From: an uncultured Eubacteriales bacterium
GTDB lineage: Bacteria; Bacillota; Clostridia; Oscillospirales; Acutalibacteraceae
Direction: 5' to 3'
DNA length: 16,671 bases
NCBI GenBank assembly: GCA_900317215.1
Contig: ONFW01000206.1
Location: forward strand, 1 to 16,671
Position numbers and translations under genes: made by a program. How positions within the stretch are numbered: the stretch's first letter is position 1; each line of letters starts with the position of its first letter. Of this stretch, positions 7,302-13,981 are shown one piece after another. Below the pieces are notes generated by a model that saw nothing but the letters and a program-made list of their open reading frames with translations, did not search any database and was not told where the DNA came from.

Positions 7302-8794
7302 TACTATATATTAACAATCAGTACCACTATGAGACCGAAAACCTGATAAGATGCTTTTTTCCGAATGATAAAATAGAGGTGACAAGAGAGCTGCCCGCTG
7401 AAAAGCAGCTCCCCTTTATATCTGCGATGACCTCAGAGACGGAAAACGACATAGAGATAAGAGTTACCGTTGAGACGGAGAGCTTTTTCGCAGAGGACAG
7501 TGCCTCTGTGGACAGAAGTGATGATGACATTGAAAAAACAACGGAGAGACGTCTTGCAGTGTGTCTTTACGGCCTGCTTGTCAGGCTCACGGGCAAAAGG
7601 CAGCCATGGGGTATACTTACGGGCGTCCGTCCTATAAAGCTGTTCAGAAGGCTTGCAGAGCAGTATGGTCAGGAACGTGCCGAAAGGTATTTTACAGATG
7701 AGCTTCTTGTATCAGAGGAAAAGACAAGGCTCAGTGCAGTAACAGAAAAACACGAGAGGAAAATACTTGCCCTCAGCAAGCCTCGTTCCTTCAGCCTGTA
7801 TATATCAATACCGTTCTGCCCCTCGCGCTGTTCATACTGCTCCTTCGTTTCACAGTCGGTAGAGAGCGCAGGAAAGCTGGTCGCACCATATCTGGAGCTT
7901 CTGTGCAGGGAGATAGAATATACTGCACAGCTTGCAAGGGACTGCGGTCTGATTCTTGAAACGGTGTATATCGGCGGGGGAACTCCCACCACACTCAGCG
8001 CAGCTCAGCTCTCACAGCTTATTTCGGCAGTGAGGAGCAGCTTCGATATGAGTACCTGCCGTGAGTTTACGGTTGAGGCAGGCAGACCCGATACAATCAG
8101 CAGGGAAAAGCTTGAAGCGATACTCTCCGGCGGTGCAGACAGGATAAGCATCAATCCGCAAACGCTGAATGATGAAATACTGCAGCTCATCGGAAGAAGA
8201 CACAGCTCAGCTCAGACATTGGATGCCTTCAGCCTTGCAAGGGAGACAGGCTTTAAGCATATAAATATGGATCTTATCGCAGGACTGCCAACTGAAAAGC
8301 CGGAGAGCTTTATAGCTACGCTCGATAAGCTGTGTTCGCTTTCTCCCGAGAGTATTACGGTGCATACTCTTGCTATGAAGCGTTCTTCAAGACTGACGCA
8401 GCAAGGCAGAGAGCTTGACACCGACGGCGAGCCCCCTGCTGCTGCAATGCTGCGCTATGCCGAAAAAAAGCTTGTATCAGAGGGCTATCATCCCTACTAT
8501 CTTTACAGGCAGACCCGTATGGAGGGCAATCTTGAAAATGTGGGCTGGGCGAAGCAAGGCTATGACGGGCTTTACAACGTATACGTTATGGACGAGACTC
8601 ACACCGTGCTGGGCTGCGGCGCAGGAGCTGTTTCAAAGCTGAAAAAGCCTGCGTCGGAGATGCTTGAAAGAATATTCAACTACAAATACCCGTATGAATA
8701 TATAAACGGCTTTGATGAAATGCTCAGACGCAAGGAAAGGGTGAAGGTGTTCTATGCAGAACTGGCTGAATACATATCGCAGATATGCCTGTGA
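7298..8794 (+). CDS. hemZ: HemZ-type radical SAM protein (annotated as coproporphyrinogen dehydrogenase)
   Basis: Member of the HemN/HemW/HemZ radical SAM family, nominally converting coproporphyrinogen III to protoporphyrinogen IX anaerobically. The 498-residue length and the N-terminal region of about 160 residues with WGILTGVRPIKLF (104-116) are typical of HemZ. The iron-sulfur site is CPSRCSYC with Cys at 174, 178 and 181 (CX3CX2C), followed by Ser-Phe, so the fourth Cys of E. coli HemN (CxC) is absent, as in HemW. GGGTP, for SAM binding, is at 226-230, and EAGRPDTI and INPQTLND follow. No other heme gene is in view, so the true substrate is uncertain. It starts inside the MBL stop (ATGA overlap) with GAGG about 7 nt upstream, and overlaps the kinase gene by 41 nt at its end. 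Confidence 0.88.
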   Translation: MILYINNQYHYETENLIRCFFPNDKIEVTRELPAEKQLPFISAMTSETENDIEIRVTVETESFFAEDSASVDRSDDDIEKTTERRLAVCLYGLLVRLTGKRQPWGILTGVRPIKLFRRLAEQYGQERAERYFTDELLVSEEKTRLSAVTEKHERKILALSKPRSFSLYISIPFCPSRCSYCSFVSQSVESAGKLVAPYLELLCREIEYTAQLARDCGLILETVYIGGGTPTTLSAAQLSQLISAVRSSFDMSTCREFTVEAGRPDTISREKLEAILSGGADRISINPQTLNDEILQLIGRRHSSAQTLDAFSLARETGFKHINMDLIAGLPTEKPESFIATLDKLCSLSPESITVHTLAMKRSSRLTQQGRELDTDGEPPAAAMLRYAEKKLVSEGYHPYYLYRQTRMEGNLENVGWAKQGYDGLYNVYVMDETHTVLGCGAGAVSKLKKPASEMLERIFNYKYPYEYINGFDEMLRRKERVKVFYAELAEYISQICL

Positions 8795-9716
8795 TATAGA
8801 GAGGATAAACAGGGAGGTAAGGGATAATCCCGAGGATCTCATTCTGACAGTGGAGAAGATATTCCATAACGATATCAAGATGATGACCGACAGGATCCTG
8901 AATATTCCTGTAAAGCGCCATATTGTTTATCTTTCGGGGCCCTCAAGTAGCGGAAAGACGACCACTGCCAAGAAAATAGCTGAAGCCTTTGAAAAAAAGG
9001 GCTGCCATACTATCATAGTCTCAATGGACGATTTTTATCTGGGTAAGGAGTTTATCCGCAGGCTTCCCGACGGAAAATATGATTTTGAGGCTGTTGATGC
9101 TCTCGATATCCCTCTTATGAAAAAATGTGTTGAGCAGATAGCTAAAAGCGGCGAATGTGACATACCGGTATATGATTTTCCGAACAGCCGCAGGAGCGGT
9201 ATGACACGTCATATAAAGCTTGAGGACGATTCCGTAGTGATAGTGGAGGGTATTCATGCCCTTAATCCTGTTTTTGACGATACCATACCTAAGGAATTCG
9301 TCAGCAAGATCTATGTCAGCGTAAAGCAGGGTGTCAAAAATAACGAGGAATATGTTCTTACTGACCGTGAGGTCAGACTTATCAGAAGGATAGTCCGTGA
9401 TTATTATTTCCGCAGAACAGAGCCGCAGCATGTTATTTCCATGTGGCCGGATGTCTGTGACGGTGAGATAAAATATATCCGCCCCTACAGGTATAACAGC
9501 GACTTTACTCTGAATACTATCCATATATACGAGCCGTGTATAATGAAGGACAAGGCGATCTGTCTGCTTGAGGGCATAGACCCTTCAACTCCCGAGGGAG
9601 AGGTCGCGGCAAGACTGACCGCATCTCTCAACAGATTTGAGAGCATAGACAGCGCACTTGTGCCGGAAAATTCGCTCATCAGAGAGTTTATCGGCGGAGG
9701 AAGCTATAAATACTGA
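8754..9716 (+). CDS. Nucleoside (uridine-like) kinase
   Basis: P-loop kinase related to uridine kinase and phosphoribulokinase, likely phosphorylating a pyrimidine nucleoside in salvage. The Walker A motif GPSSSGKT is at residues 62-69, SMDDFYL at 90-96 matches the uridine-kinase substrate Asp region, and VVIVEGIHALNP near 161-172 is the conserved Walker-B-like strand. Many clostridial homologues carry an N-terminal TGS/ThrRS-like region and are about 550 residues; this 320-residue protein has only about 50 residues before the kinase domain, so it is the short form. The ATG at 8754 lies inside the end of hemZ (41-nt overlap, different frame) with GAAGG about 6 nt upstream; no better in-frame start follows until residue 43. 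It is the last gene of the recJ operon; no terminator is obvious after it. Confidence 0.85.
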   Translation: MQNWLNTYRRYACDIERINREVRDNPEDLILTVEKIFHNDIKMMTDRILNIPVKRHIVYLSGPSSSGKTTTAKKIAEAFEKKGCHTIIVSMDDFYLGKEFIRRLPDGKYDFEAVDALDIPLMKKCVEQIAKSGECDIPVYDFPNSRRSGMTRHIKLEDDSVVIVEGIHALNPVFDDTIPKEFVSKIYVSVKQGVKNNEEYVLTDREVRLIRRIVRDYYFRRTEPQHVISMWPDVCDGEIKYIRPYRYNSDFTLNTIHIYEPCIMKDKAICLLEGIDPSTPEGEVAARLTASLNRFESIDSALVPENSLIREFIGGGSYKY

Positions 9717-9756
9717 GCAATAATGCGGTATTCGGGAAATAATCCTTGCAAAACTA

Positions 9757-9785
9757 TTGAAGAATGATGCAAATGATGATATAAT
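9757..9785 (+). promoter_or_regulatory. Sigma-A promoter of the zinc-ribbon gene
   Basis: TTGAAG (9757-9762), a 17-nt spacer and a perfect TATAAT (9780-9785) preceded by TGA (extended -10). It lies 35 nt before the ATG at 9821 and starts a new transcription unit after the recJ operon. Confidence 0.8.
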
Positions 9786-9820
9786 TATAAATAACTATTG
9801 AGATCACGGGAGGAACAGCC

Positions 9821-10270
9821 ATGAGTATAATTGATGACGTTCTTTTGAATGCTAAATCCGCCGCAGATTCCGTCGGGAAAAAGGCAGGAAAGGTTATAGA
9901 CCGCTCAAAGCTCAGACTCGCAGCGCTTGACATAAGGTCGGAGCTTTCCAGAAAATACCGTATGCTCGGAAAGGTCTGCTATGAGGCGGATCGTACCGGC
10001 AAGGACTACAGCAAGGGAATAAAGCAGCTTGAGGATAATATCAGCGAGCTTATCGAGCAGCTTGAGCGTATAAATGAGCTTCTTGCAAGCTCTGAAAAGA
10101 AGATAAAATGCTACGGGTGCGGCACATATAACGTAAAGGGCGCTGTATTCTGCAGCAAGTGCGGAGTTAGGCTATCTGAGGCTAAGCCGCAGGACGAGGA
10201 CGAATATTCTCAGGAGGAGCTTCTTGATTTTGCCGAGGAGATAATGGAAGAGGACGACGATAACGTCTGA
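9821..10270 (+). CDS. Small zinc-ribbon protein of unknown function
   Basis: A 149-residue soluble protein that I cannot assign to a named gene. Residues 1-95 are charged and helical, with a likely coiled coil at about 65-95. Next comes a treble-clef-like zinc ribbon with CYGC and CSKC pairs (Cys 97, 100, 111, 114), and the tail from about 120 is very acidic (Asp/Glu-rich, ending EEDDDNV). There is no signal peptide or membrane segment. Such short zinc-ribbon proteins are frequent in Oscillospiraceae, and a scaffold or nucleic-acid/protein binding role is only a guess. The start is well supported by GGGAGGA 7 nt before the ATG and by the promoter at 9757-9785. A strong hairpin lies 17 nt after its stop, so it may be largely monocistronic. 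Confidence 0.75.
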   Translation: MSIIDDVLLNAKSAADSVGKKAGKVIDRSKLRLAALDIRSELSRKYRMLGKVCYEADRTGKDYSKGIKQLEDNISELIEQLERINELLASSEKKIKCYGCGTYNVKGAVFCSKCGVRLSEAKPQDEDEYSQEELLDFAEEIMEEDDDNV

Positions 10271-10286
10271 TTCTTTTCTTCTGAAG

Positions 10287-10321
10287 GACCGCATAGGACG
10301 GGCAAGCCGTTCCCTGCGGTC
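10287..10321 (+). terminator. Strong hairpin, possible leaky terminator or attenuator before the flippase gene
   Basis: GACCGCA (10287-10293) pairs with TGCGGTC (10315-10321), and an inner GGACGG/CCGTTCC arm extends the stem with one bulge. The sequence after it (GCTTTGCTGTTTG) has T runs of only three, so termination would be weak. The hairpin separates the zinc-ribbon gene from the flippase gene and I see no promoter between it and the flippase start. Confidence 0.4.
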
Positions 10322-10365
10322 GCTTTGCTGTTTGTATCAAGACTTTACGGAAGGGAAGTGTTCTG

Positions 10366-12126
10366 GTGGGAGGAAGGAAGGCAGGAAGAAAGTCCCAGTC
10401 CTTCTTGAAGGGCGCAATGGTGCTCGGTTCAAGTATGATAATCGTTAAGATCATGGGCATGATTTATAAGATACTTCTGTCTAACGAATACGGCGGCGTG
10501 GGAACAGGTCTTTTCAATTCCGCATACGCCCTGTATAATCCGCTGTTCATGCTTTCAACGGCAGGCTTTCCGATAGCGATATCGAGAATGGTATCGGAGA
10601 GTATAACCAAAAAACGCTACAGAGATGTCAAGCAGATACATAGGATATCTGTTCCTATCTTTGTTATTGCAGGCTGTATCTGCTTTCTTGCAATGATCCT
10701 TGGCGGATTCATCTACGTCAAGATCATTCATGCAGATAATGCCATATTCGCCCTGCTGTGTTTGTCGCCGACGATATTCTTCGGCTGTCTCATGTCAATA
10801 TACAGAGGCTACTTCGAGGGTATGAGGAATATGGTGCCTACAGCAGTCTCAGAGATAATTGAAGCGGCCTGCAAGCTGTTTTTGGGCTTCACTGCATCAT
10901 TTCTCGTTACAAAATACGGCATGAGCAAATATGAGAGCACAGGCTATGTTTTCGGCATAAGATGCAGCAATTATGCACAGGCTGAGGAGGCTCTCATACC
11001 GATCGCTATCGGCGCTGCGATCACGGGAATATCCCTGGGCTCGCTGCTTGGCTTTATTTTTCTGTTTATAAGATATAAAAGAGGCGGCGACGGGATAACA
11101 AAGGAGGAGCTTATGTCCTCTCCGAGACCCCGTCCCGCAGAAAAGACTCTTGGCGTTATGGTGCGAACGGCAATACCGATAGGACTTGGCTCTATAATAA
11201 TGAGCCTTGCGGATATGATAGACTCTACTCTTGTGAATATCAGAATAAATCATATCATGCAGTCGGATCCCGACGCCCTGCTTTCGGTGTACGGGTCGCT
11301 TATACCGGATAGTATTTACGAGAGCGGTCAGACACATACCTTTCTCTACGGCTGCTACGGGATAGCGCTTACTCTGATGATGCTCATTACTGCCGTAACA
11401 CAGGTGTTCGGAACTACCGCCCTGCCCTCTGTTACTGCGGCATGGACAGGCGGGAACAAGGAGCAGCTCAAAAAGAGCATGGAAACGGTAATGAGGGTGA
11501 CCACTCTTGTCACCATTCCGTCGGGAATAGGTATGTCTGTGCTTGCAGAGCCTCTTCTGTCTATGATATATCACGGAAGCTCCGTTTCCGATGAGGTGGA
11601 GATAGGCTCAAGGGTGCTTGCGGTAATGGGTATCTCGGTAATATTCATAGCAACGAGCACACCGCTGTGCAGCATGCTACAGGCAATAGGACGAATGGAC
11701 GTTCCGCTGAAGCTTTTTGCAGTAGGCATGGTAATAAAGATAGTAGTCAACTTTGTGCTTGTGGGAATACCTCAGATAAACATTCAGGGCGCAAATATCG
11801 GCTCTATCGTGTGCTATGGCTTTGTTACAGTAGTTGCCCTGTATGTGCTGTGCAGGGAAACAAAGATAGTACCCGATTTTGTCTCGATCTTTGTAAAGCC
11901 CCTGCTTGCAGGTATCGTTTGCGGAGCAGCCGCTTATTTTTCCGAAATGTTCTACGATCTTTTCTTCAGACAGACCATCGCAACGATACTTTCTGTCTTC
12001 ACGGCTATTGTGGTATATGCGATAGCGCTGTTTGTTTTCAAGGCGATAAAGCGGGAGGATATCCTGCAGATGCCAAAAGGAAATAAAATTATAAAAATAC
12101 TTGAAAAAAGAAAGCTTATAAGGTAA
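10366..12126 (+). CDS. yabM: MurJ/SpoVB-type polysaccharide or lipid-linked precursor flippase (YabM-like)
   Basis: Polytopic membrane protein of the MOP exporter superfamily (MurJ, SpoVB and Wzx relatives), thought to flip undecaprenyl-linked glycan precursors across the membrane. Its 586 residues contain many hydrophobic segments, about 14 as judged by eye. The N-terminal SFLKGAMVLG followed by a KIMGMIYKILL helix is typical of the SpoVB/YabM branch, as are the STAGFPIAISRMVSE and YRGYFEGMRNM segments. The start is a GTG at 10366 with GGAAGGGAAG about 8 nt upstream; an ATG at 10417 would cut off the conserved SFLKGA motif. Being followed by mazG, hup, rqcP, yabP and yabQ, it matches yabM of B. 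subtilis in position. SpoVB itself (spore cortex) is the main alternative name. Confidence 0.85.
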   Translation: MGGRKAGRKSQSFLKGAMVLGSSMIIVKIMGMIYKILLSNEYGGVGTGLFNSAYALYNPLFMLSTAGFPIAISRMVSESITKKRYRDVKQIHRISVPIFVIAGCICFLAMILGGFIYVKIIHADNAIFALLCLSPTIFFGCLMSIYRGYFEGMRNMVPTAVSEIIEAACKLFLGFTASFLVTKYGMSKYESTGYVFGIRCSNYAQAEEALIPIAIGAAITGISLGSLLGFIFLFIRYKRGGDGITKEELMSSPRPRPAEKTLGVMVRTAIPIGLGSIIMSLADMIDSTLVNIRINHIMQSDPDALLSVYGSLIPDSIYESGQTHTFLYGCYGIALTLMMLITAVTQVFGTTALPSVTAAWTGGNKEQLKKSMETVMRVTTLVTIPSGIGMSVLAEPLLSMIYHGSSVSDEVEIGSRVLAVMGISVIFIATSTPLCSMLQAIGRMDVPLKLFAVGMVIKIVVNFVLVGIPQINIQGANIGSIVCYGFVTVVALYVLCRETKIVPDFVSIFVKPLLAGIVCGAAAYFSEMFYDLFFRQTIATILSVFTAIVVYAIALFVFKAIKREDILQMPKGNKIIKILEKRKLIR

Positions 12127-12129
12127 AAT
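12101..12129 (+). promoter_or_regulatory. Candidate sigma-A promoter for mazG-hup
   Basis: TTGAAA (12101-12106), a 17-nt spacer and TAAAAT (12124-12129) span the end of the flippase gene and lie 41 nt before the mazG GTG. The region is A/T-rich coding sequence, so a chance match is possible. Confidence 0.45.
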
Positions 12130-12153
12130 ACTATATTGTACGGTAAACCGACA

Positions 12154-12161
12154 AAAAGGAG
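12154..12161 (+). promoter_or_regulatory. Ribosome binding site deciding the mazG start
   Basis: AAAAGGAG at 12154-12161 touches an ATG at 12162 with no spacer, but is 9 nt before the in-frame GTG at 12171. The GTG is therefore the likelier start. Confidence 0.65.
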
Positions 12162-12170
12162 ATGCAATGT

Positions 12171-12962
12171 GTGGATTTTGTATTCAAAGAACACTACAAC
12201 GTCTACGATCTTTTTGAGATAGTCAGGATCCTTCGTTCTCCGGAGGGCTGTCCTTGGGATAAGGTGCAGACTCATGAAACGATAAGAGGGGAATTTATCG
12301 AGGAGGTCTATGAGGCGGTTGAGGCTATTGATGAAAAAGACCCTGTGCATCTTCGTGAAGAGCTTGGAGACGTGCTTCTGCAGGTCGTGTTTCATTGCGT
12401 GCTTGAAAAGGAAAAGGACAGCTTTGATCTTGACGACGTTGCGGACGACGTTTGCAGGAAGATGATATTGAGGCACCCTCATGTTTTTGGCAGCGTTACA
12501 GCCGAGACCGCCGAGGAAGTGCTGGATAATTGGGATAAGATAAAAATGCAGTCAAAATCCCAGAGCCGGATCAGCGAAACTCTTGACAGTGTATCAAAGG
12601 CTCTTCCTTCCCTGATGAGGAGCGATAAGCTGATAAAAAGAGCTGAAAGAGCAGGTTTTAAAAATCCCGATGCAGGGGAGAGCATAGCCGACATAAAAGA
12701 GAGGCTCGAAAGGCTTGAGAAGGGGCTTGAAAACGGAGAAGAACAGGATCTCGGCAGAGAGACAGGCGAACTGCTGTTCTCCGTTGTAAGACTGTCCAGA
12801 AAGCTCGGAACAGACTGCGAAAAGTCGCTGTATGATGCCTGTGATAATTTCACAAAGCAGTTCAGGGAGTTAGAGAACCTTGCTGCTGAGAACGGCATTG
12901 ATATACAGAAATCAGATCCCGCTGTGCTTGCGGCGCTATGGGATGCTGTTTCAAAAAAATAA
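12171..12962 (+). CDS. mazG: Nucleoside triphosphate pyrophosphohydrolase MazG
   Basis: Hydrolyses NTPs/dNTPs to monophosphate and pyrophosphate, clearing aberrant nucleotides. From the GTG at 12171 the protein has 263 residues, the same size as E. coli MazG. It opens with the family signature LRSPEGCPWD and continues with the all-alpha metal site: EExxE at 44-48 and EELGD at 63-67. RHPHVFG at 101-107 marks the end of the first NTP-PPase domain; a second, more divergent MazG-like half follows, with ETGELLFSVVRLSRKLG. B. subtilis YabN, at the equivalent position, has an extra N-terminal tetrapyrrole-methylase domain that is absent here; only 44 nt separate the flippase stop from the GTG. hup follows 23 nt downstream, so the two are probably co-transcribed. 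Confidence 0.93.
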   Translation: MDFVFKEHYNVYDLFEIVRILRSPEGCPWDKVQTHETIRGEFIEEVYEAVEAIDEKDPVHLREELGDVLLQVVFHCVLEKEKDSFDLDDVADDVCRKMILRHPHVFGSVTAETAEEVLDNWDKIKMQSKSQSRISETLDSVSKALPSLMRSDKLIKRAERAGFKNPDAGESIADIKERLERLEKGLENGEEQDLGRETGELLFSVVRLSRKLGTDCEKSLYDACDNFTKQFRELENLAAENGIDIQKSDPAVLAALWDAVSKK

Positions 12963-12985
12963 TAATTTCACGGAGGAAAGTCAAA

Positions 12986-13261
12986 ATGAACAAAACACAG
13001 CTTATCGGTATCGTTGCAGAAAAAGCAGAGATCTCCAAGAGAGATGCAGAAAAGGCAGTTACCGCATTGTTCGATGCTATTGTTGAGAATGTTGCAGAGG
13101 GAAATGAGATCCGTATAGTAGGCTTCGGCACATTCGAGCGTCACGAAAGAGGAGAGAGAACAGGCTGCAATCCTCAGACAAAGGAAAAGATCACTATCCC
13201 CGCTTCAAAGGTGCCCGTATTCAAGGCAGGCAAGGCATTCAAGGATGCTGTTGATAAGTAA
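12986..13261 (+). CDS. hup: DNA-binding protein HU
   Basis: Small histone-like dimer that bends and compacts DNA. The 91 residues beginning MNKTQLIGIVAEKA align without gaps to HU of Geobacillus stearothermophilus. IVGFGTF (44-50), the beta-arm with NPQT (62-65, intercalating Pro63) and IPASKVPVFKAGKAFKDAV (71-89) are intact. Two DNA-contacting arm positions differ: Arg53 is His and Arg61 is Cys. The frame is open upstream to an ATG at 12938, but the family N-terminus and the site CGGAGGAAAG (12971-12980), ending 5 nt before the codon, fix the start at 12986. It follows mazG by 23 nt and is closed by a strong terminator. HU between mazG and the S4 gene is usual in Clostridia, though not in B. 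subtilis. Confidence 0.96.
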   Translation: MNKTQLIGIVAEKAEISKRDAEKAVTALFDAIVENVAEGNEIRIVGFGTFERHERGERTGCNPQTKEKITIPASKVPVFKAGKAFKDAVDK

Positions 13262-13281
13262 TAGCAGTTTCAGTCAGAAGC

Positions 13282-13313
13282 AGAGCCGTTCGGTCGCAAC
13301 GGCTCTTTTTCTT
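13282..13313 (+). terminator. Rho-independent terminator after hup
   Basis: AGAGCCGTT (13282-13290) and AACGGCTCT (13298-13306) form a perfect 9-bp stem with a 7-nt loop, followed by TTTTTCTTT. It ends the mazG-hup transcript 20 nt after the hup stop. Confidence 0.9.
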
Positions 13314-13340
13314 TATTCTTAACAGGAAGGAAAATAATAA

Positions 13341-13586
13341 ATGAGACTTGACAAGTATCTGAAGGTATCAAGGCTGATAAAAAGAAGAACCGTGGCAAAC
13401 GAAGCGTGCGACGCGGGCAGAGTTACAGTTAACGGAAAGCCTGCAAGGGCATCTTATGAGGTGAAAACAGGTGATGTGCTTGAAATAAGCATGGGTGTTC
13501 ATCCGATAAAAGCGGAGGTAGTCAGCGTAAACGAATTTGCAAAAAAAGACGAGGCTGCTCTTATGTACAGGATCATCAATGAATAA
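13341..13586 (+). CDS. rqcP: S4-domain RNA-binding protein RqcP (YabO)
   Basis: In B. subtilis, RqcP/YabO binds stalled 50S subunits with RqcH and supports C-terminal alanine tailing of incomplete peptides. This 81-residue protein is an isolated S4 domain starting MRLDKYLKVSRLIKRRTVANE, very close to B. subtilis YabO (MRLDKFLKVSRLIKRRTLAKE), including the basic Arg/Lys residues of the RNA-binding face. AGRVTVNGKPARASYEVKTGD completes the S4 fold. The site AGGAAGG lies 10 nt before the ATG. It sits 30 nt after the hup terminator, with no promoter that I can recognise in that space, so it may depend on read-through. The next gene is yabP, as in Bacillus. Confidence 0.92.
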   Translation: MRLDKYLKVSRLIKRRTVANEACDAGRVTVNGKPARASYEVKTGDVLEISMGVHPIKAEVVSVNEFAKKDEAALMYRIINE

Positions 13587-13688
13587 GCCCTCCGGCGTTA
13601 TCTGTGAGGTACAGCTTTAAGAGGCAATGCATAATCGTCAGGTGAGCTGAATATCCTTGAATAAACCACTATTTAAGGAGCAGGTGAC

Positions 13689-13973
13689 ATGCAGAAGGAG
13701 GAAAAAGCCGTTGTAAGAAAAAAGCACGGCGTTATTCTTGAAGACAGAAAAAACCTTACTCTGACAGGTGTGAAGGACGTTTCGGGATTTGACGAACAGA
13801 AAATAGCGCTGAATACCGAGCTTGGCGAGCTGATTGTAAAGGGAACGGGACTTCATATAAATGATTTCAGCCACGAGACAGGCGAACTGACGCTTGACGG
13901 AGAGATCGATTCTCTTGTGTATTCCGGTCAGAGGCAGCCCGAGGGAGGCTTCTTCTCAAGACTGTTCAGGTAG
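13689..13973 (+). CDS. yabP: Sporulation protein YabP
   Basis: Small sporulation protein of the YabP/YqfC family (94 residues). In B. subtilis yabP is in the mother-cell (sigma-E) programme; its biochemical role is not known. The central region with EDRKNLTLTGVKDVSGFDEQ, LGELIVKGTGLHINDFS and GELTLDGEIDSLVYS is the family core, predicted to be all beta. The start has AAGGAG 8 nt upstream. yabQ begins 8 nt after its stop, so the two are co-translated. The 102-nt gap before it (13587-13688) has no terminator; GAATATC at 13649-13655 is a weak candidate for a sigma-E -35, but no convincing -10 follows at the right distance. Confidence 0.88.
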   Translation: MQKEEKAVVRKKHGVILEDRKNLTLTGVKDVSGFDEQKIALNTELGELIVKGTGLHINDFSHETGELTLDGEIDSLVYSGQRQPEGGFFSRLFR

Positions 13974-13981
13974 GTGATGAT

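Noticed and set aside
10897..11574. Minus-strand open frame of about 225 codons inside the flippase gene
   Set aside because: Fully covered by a well-supported membrane-protein gene; the translation is Arg/His/Tyr-rich without any recognisable fold.
12135..12155. Small CGGT/ACCG hairpin ahead of mazG
   Set aside because: Four to seven pairs with a bulge and followed by A residues rather than T; likely incidental.
12938..12985. N-terminal extension of HU from an upstream ATG
   Set aside because: It overlaps the end of mazG, lacks similarity to HU, and the canonical MNKTQL start at 12986 has a strong ribosome site.
13587..13688. Possible sigma-E promoter upstream of yabP (GAATATC at 13649-13655)
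   Set aside because: No good CATA-type -10 follows at about 14 nt; CTATTTAAG is a poor match, so it is not listed as a feature.
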